Below the pieces are notes generated by a model. That model saw only the letters and a program-made list of their open reading frames with translations, was not told the DNA's origin and searched no databases. From assembly GCA_000719695.1 (NCBI GenBank), contig JOHN01000008.1, positions 1 through 64,000 of the forward strand: DNA of 64,000 nucleotides. The letters run 5' to 3'. Both the position numbers and the translations under genes were made by a program. Shown piece after piece: positions 60,761-64,000 of the stretch (the stretch's first letter is position 1; each line of letters begins with the position of its first letter). The stretch comes from Streptomyces sp. NRRL F-6131. GTDB lineage: Bacteria; Actinomycetota; Actinomycetes; Streptomycetales; Streptomycetaceae.

Positions 60761-62014
60761 CCCGGACCGGCCCCCGCCCTCCGGCGGACCGTCCGGACCG
60801 TCCAGGTACTGGAAGCCGGGCCGGGGGTGCATCAGGAACTCGTGGTGCGAGATGTTCCAGGCGTACGCCCCGGCCATGTCGAAGACGACCCGGTCGCCCG
60901 CGCGGAGGCCGGCCGCCGCGGGGGCGGCGTGGGCGAGGACGTCCTTCGGGGTGCAGAGCTGGCCCGTCAGGGTGGCCCGGCCGGTGGTCACGGCGGGCCG
61001 CTCCCACGGGTGGGGCCAGCCCTCGACCGGCAGCGTGCCGAACGGCTGGCTGTGGCCCCGGGTGGCCGGGGTGCGCAGGTGGTGGGTGCCGCCGCGGACG
61101 ACCGCGAAGTCCTCGCCGTGGCTGCGCTTCACGTCCAGCACCTCGGTCGCGTACCAGCCGCAGTACGCGGTGAGGGCCCGCCCCGGCTCGATCCGCAGGA
61201 CCAGGCCCGGGTGGCGGTCCAGCAGCTTCCCGAGGCCCTCGCCGAACGCCGTCCAGTCGAACCGGGCGGCCGGGTCGTCGTAGTCGACGGCCATGCCGCC
61301 GCCCACGTTGACCTCGTTCAGCGCGAACGCGTGCCGCTCCGCCAAGCGGGCGGACCAGCCGACGATCTGCTCCGCCAGCGCCAACTGCTCGGCCGCCGCC
61401 AGCCCGCTCGCCAGATGGGCGTGCACACCGCGCAGCCGCAGTCGGCGCCGGACCGCGCCCAGCGGGCCGACCGGCTCGGTGAGCAGGCGGACCGCGGCCT
61501 CGGCGCGGTCCGGGTCCAGCCCGAACGGCGTCGGACGCCCGCCCATCGCCAGCGCGACGGAGTCCAGCGCGCCCGCGCCGACCGGCAGGTTGACCCGCAG
61601 CAGCACGTCCACCGCAGCGTCCGGCCGGTCGGCCAGCACGGCGGCGAGCCGGTACAGCTCCTGTTCGCTCTCGACGTGCCACCGGTGCACACCCGCGTCG
61701 ACGGCGGCGGCGATCTCGGCGGGCGTCTTGCCCGGCCCGCCGAAGGCCAGCGGCGCGTCCGGAACGGCCGCCCGGACGTGCGCCAACTCGCCTCCGCTGG
61801 ACACCTCGTAGCCGTCCACGGCGTCGCGCAGCGCGGCCAGCACCGGCGCCTCGGGGTTGGCCTTGGCCGCGTAGTACAGCTCGACGCGCTCCGGCAGGGC
61901 GGCCCGGACGGCCGCGGCGTGCGCCCGCAGCGCCGGCAGGTCGTAGACGTAGGCGGGGAGCTGTTCGGGCTCCAGGCCGGCGACGTGGCGGCGGACGGCT
62001 TCGGTGGCGGTCAT
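60749..62014 (-). CDS. Type III PLP-dependent decarboxylase (DAP/ornithine decarboxylase-like)
   Basis: A 421-residue alanine-racemase-fold decarboxylase. LPAYVYDLPALRAHAAAVRA leads to YYAAKANPEAPVLAAL with the PLP Lys (near residue 49). EVNVGGGMAVDYDDP is the phosphate-binding GGG motif; CTPKDVLAHAAPAAAG carries the active-site Cys, and GAYAWNISHHEFLMHPRP the conserved late Tyr. In NRPS-independent siderophore clusters such enzymes make a diamine or decarboxylate an intermediate (compare SbnH). The ATG overlaps the IucA/IucC stop (ATGA). Stop inside heptamer element copy 4. Confidence 0.9.
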   Translation of the reverse strand: MTATEAVRRHVAGLEPEQLPAYVYDLPALRAHAAAVRAALPERVELYYAAKANPEAPVLAALRDAVDGYEVSSGGELAHVRAAVPDAPLAFGGPGKTPAEIAAAVDAGVHRWHVESEQELYRLAAVLADRPDAAVDVLLRVNLPVGAGALDSVALAMGGRPTPFGLDPDRAEAAVRLLTEPVGPLGAVRRRLRLRGVHAHLASGLAAAEQLALAEQIVGWSARLAERHAFALNEVNVGGGMAVDYDDPAARFDWTAFGEGLGKLLDRHPGLVLRIEPGRALTAYCGWYATEVLDVKRSHGEDFAVVRGGTHHLRTPATRGHSQPFGTLPVEGWPHPWERPAVTTGRATLTGQLCTPKDVLAHAAPAAAGLRAGDRVVFDMAGAYAWNISHHEFLMHPRPGFQYLDGPDGPPEGGGRSGADG

Positions 62015-63759
62015 CGGGTCCTTCCGGCGGCTACGGGCGGGGCCTGGACGGGGTGCGGAACGCGGGCGGTGGTGGTGGAGGCGCCGGTGAGGGCGGCCTC
62101 GGCCAGCACGGAGCGGGCCAGTGGGGAGGCGAGCCGGACGTACCCGGCGGCACGGTCGGCCTTGCGCTCCCAGCGGGTGAGCAGGTTGGCCTTGCCGGGC
62201 AGCGGCACCCCGGCGAGCAGCGCGCGCAGCCGGGGCGGGCGCCCGTGGGCGGCCGCGTACTCCTCCAGGACGCGGTGGACCGCCTCCCAGAGCGCGCCCT
62301 CCGTCGACGGGTGGAGGTCGGCGACGGCGGCGAGCAGTTCGGCGACGTGGTTGACGAGCAGGCAGTAGACCACCCGGTCCCAGCCCCGCTCGGCGTCGTA
62401 GGCCATCGGCCCCGCGACCTCGGGCGGCAGTGCGGCGAGCAGGTCGGCGTGCCGGTCCGGGACCAGCTTCGTCCCCTCCAGGTCGCGGAAGAGCACCTGG
62501 GCCGGGTGGCCGGACGCGTCCACGCCGATCAGGACGTTCTGCAGGTGCGGTTCGAGTACCACGCCGTGGTCGAAGTAGGCGGCCAGCACCGGCGGGAGCA
62601 GCAGCCGCAGGTAGGCCGTCCACCAGTCGAGCGCCCGACCCGGGTCGGTCGGGTCGGACAGCAGTCGGGAGATGTGCGCCGAGCTGGTCGGGTACTCGTC
62701 GGCGACGGCGGCGGCCAGCAGCGGGGTGACGCCGGGGCGCAGCGCGTCCCCGAGGCCCTCGCGGACGATCAGCCCGAAGCCCTCGTAGAGCGCGCGGTCG
62801 GGCCGGCCGTCGGCGCCGGGGAGGGCGAGGGTGCGGAACGCCGGCTCGCGGAGCACGGCGGCGTCCGGGAACCGTTCGGCGAGGTCGGCCAGCACCGGGG
62901 CGAGCAGCCGGGTGAGGGTGACCGCGCCGGTCAGCTCGTAGGCAGCGTTCTTGCGCAGGCAGTTGGTGATCCGCACATTGAGGCTGAACTTGAGGAACGC
63001 GCCCGCGCCGTACAGGGTCCGCACCGAGGCGGTGGCGGCGAACGGGGTGCCGGCGGGGCCGAGGTCGATGATGTCGCCGCGCTCGATGGCGCCGCGCAAC
63101 AGCGGTTGGTCGCCGATGAGTTGGTACTGCCACGGGTGGGCGGGCAGCAGTCGGTAGCCGTCCGGGACGGTGGCCAGGCCGTCGAGCAGGGCGGTCGCGG
63201 CGGGGTCGGCGGAGGACTCGGCGATCAGCTCCTGCCGTACGGCGAGGTGGCGCAGCGGGAACTCGGCGCGGTGCTCGGGGGCGTAGTCGCGCCAGTCGCC
63301 GCGTTCGGCGGAGCGGGACTTGGGTGCGGGGTGGAACCGGTGTCCGAACAGCAGGGCCTGCTCGGACTCCAGGTAGCGGTTCGGGCCGGGCTCCGGGCGT
63401 CCGGCCAGTGCGGCGGCGACGGCGGTGTGGCTGGAGGCGACCTGGCCGAGGAACTCCTCGTTGACCGTGCCGGTGCGCAGTTCGAGTTCGTCCTGGACGT
63501 GCCGGGCGAGCTCACGCCAGTCCAACTCGTGCCATCCGTCGGCGTGTTCCTCCTCGACCGGTCCGGTGAACCGGTGCGCGCCGAGCAGCGAGGTGCGGCG
63601 CAGGGCGACCCGGAGCAGGACGCCGCGGCGGGGCAGCCGGATCAGCAGGCGGCCGTCGGTGACGGCGGTCTGGTGTTCGGGGGCGGACACCTCGCGCAGC
63701 AGGCAGTTGAGCAGGGTATGGACCACGGCATGGTCGGCGGTGGGCAGTTGGTGGGTCAT
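62011..63759 (-). CDS. IucA/IucC-family siderophore synthetase
   Basis: An NRPS-independent siderophore (NIS) synthetase of about 582 residues that joins a carboxylic acid (citrate or similar) to an amine via an acyl-AMP. Family landmarks: LLPAHPWQYQLIGDQPL, ATASVRTLYGAGAFLKFSLN, VRITNCLRKNAAYELTG, YFDHGVVLEPHLQNVLIGV and the ATP-site LFRDLEGTKLVPD. The ATG at 63759 (MTHQLPTADHAVV) is near the family start; a start four codons earlier is possible. It is followed by an overlapping decarboxylase and preceded by an MFS gene, all on the minus strand. Confidence 0.92.
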   Translation of the reverse strand: MTHQLPTADHAVVHTLLNCLLREVSAPEHQTAVTDGRLLIRLPRRGVLLRVALRRTSLLGAHRFTGPVEEEHADGWHELDWRELARHVQDELELRTGTVNEEFLGQVASSHTAVAAALAGRPEPGPNRYLESEQALLFGHRFHPAPKSRSAERGDWRDYAPEHRAEFPLRHLAVRQELIAESSADPAATALLDGLATVPDGYRLLPAHPWQYQLIGDQPLLRGAIERGDIIDLGPAGTPFAATASVRTLYGAGAFLKFSLNVRITNCLRKNAAYELTGAVTLTRLLAPVLADLAERFPDAAVLREPAFRTLALPGADGRPDRALYEGFGLIVREGLGDALRPGVTPLLAAAVADEYPTSSAHISRLLSDPTDPGRALDWWTAYLRLLLPPVLAAYFDHGVVLEPHLQNVLIGVDASGHPAQVLFRDLEGTKLVPDRHADLLAALPPEVAGPMAYDAERGWDRVVYCLLVNHVAELLAAVADLHPSTEGALWEAVHRVLEEYAAAHGRPPRLRALLAGVPLPGKANLLTRWERKADRAAGYVRLASPLARSVLAEAALTGASTTTARVPHPVQAPPVAAGRTR

Positions 63760-64000
63760 GAGCGACTCCAACGCTGGCGGGAGTGGGAGGAGAGTGCGGT
63801 GGCCGCGACGGCGGCCAGGAGTGCGGCGGCGGTGCCGACCAGCACGGGGGCGGCGGCACCGAACCGGCCGTTGACCAGCGCCGCGACGGCGCCGGCGGCC
63901 ACGGCGCCGCCCTTGGAGACGAATTCGAGGGAGCCGAACAGCCGCCCGGGCGCCCGGCCGCGGCAGGCCTCGGCGGCCAGCACCGAGAGGCAGACCAGCC
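63756..64000 (-). CDS. MFS transporter, C-terminal part (cut by window end)
   Basis: About 80 C-terminal residues of a major facilitator: VSKGGAVAAGAVAALVNGRF and PVLVGTAAALLAAVAATALS are two membrane segments, with a polar basic end (SRQRWSRS). The gene continues beyond the window on its 5' side. It overlaps the IucA/IucC start region by 4 nt, so it belongs to the same operon and most likely exports the siderophore. Confidence 0.8.
   Translation of the reverse strand, partial: LVCLSVLAAEACRGRAPGRLFGSLEFVSKGGAVAAGAVAALVNGRFGAAAPVLVGTAAALLAAVAATALSSHSRQRWSRS

Overview
The window is very GC-rich, uses GTG and TTG starts freely, and keeps genes in short operons with ATGA or GTGA overlaps. Gene content (Tat-exported class A beta-lactamase, paaABCDE, an IdeR/DmdR-type iron box, F420-dependent oxidoreductase, many two-component systems) points to a Streptomycetaceae chromosome (Streptomyces, Kitasatospora or a relative). 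The genus is an inference.

Layout. 105-1133 is a luciferase-like F420 oxidoreductase. 1202-10744 is a complete type I-E CRISPR-Cas operon on the minus strand, whose first gene fuses Cas3 to Cas8e; the order is cas3-cas8e, cse2, cas7e, cas5e, cas6e, cas1, cas2. Two CRISPR arrays lie upstream: array 1 (12166-13966) and array 2 (16723-18527). Each has 30 repeats and 29 spacers, and each has a homologous leader on its right, so both are read leftwards. Their repeats differ by one base in the crRNA handle. Between them sit a beta-lactamase, an HxlR regulator and a divergent alpha/beta hydrolase. Array 1 holds the clearest novelty: its nine leader-proximal units are shifted by exactly 2 nt relative to the older units, and its leader is exactly 2 nt longer than that of array 2.

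18814-32045 is a mixed region: glycosyltransferase, GlsB-like membrane protein, ADP-ribosylglycohydrolase, TetR, aldo/keto reductase, a Fer4-CDGSH protein, GNAT, methyltransferase, a NarL-type two-component system, M20 peptidase, and an ArsR-like regulator divergent from a peptide deformylase across four TTTGCAAA operators. 32311-36423 is paaABCDE (phenylacetyl-CoA epoxidase). 36507-41100 holds a flavoprotein, YbjQ, a Pth2-like protein, an SRPBCC protein and gene remnants. 41202-44272 is modABC. 44539-47086 has a truncated RNA ligase and a cytochrome P450. 47364-49669 has a small secreted protein, an ECF sigma factor and an unknown gene. 49818-54263 is a dicarboxylate transporter (dctA) divergent from a CitA/DcuS-type sensor and its regulator. 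54276-56151 holds remnants, a PH-domain protein and a methyltransferase. 56356-64000 is an NRPS-independent siderophore locus: iron box, diaminobutyrate aminotransferase and decarboxylase on the plus strand; a PLP decarboxylase, an IucA/IucC synthetase and an MFS exporter (cut by the window end) on the minus strand.

A second novelty is dispersed. Four AT-rich intergenic elements (23564, 30431, 40144, 60665) are built from 7-bp units of the GCTGACA/GATGACA type on the left and their reverse complements on the right, which gives long hairpins beside gene ends. GC-rich 7-bp tandem arrays (20599, 39262, 45451) sit in the same kind of position.
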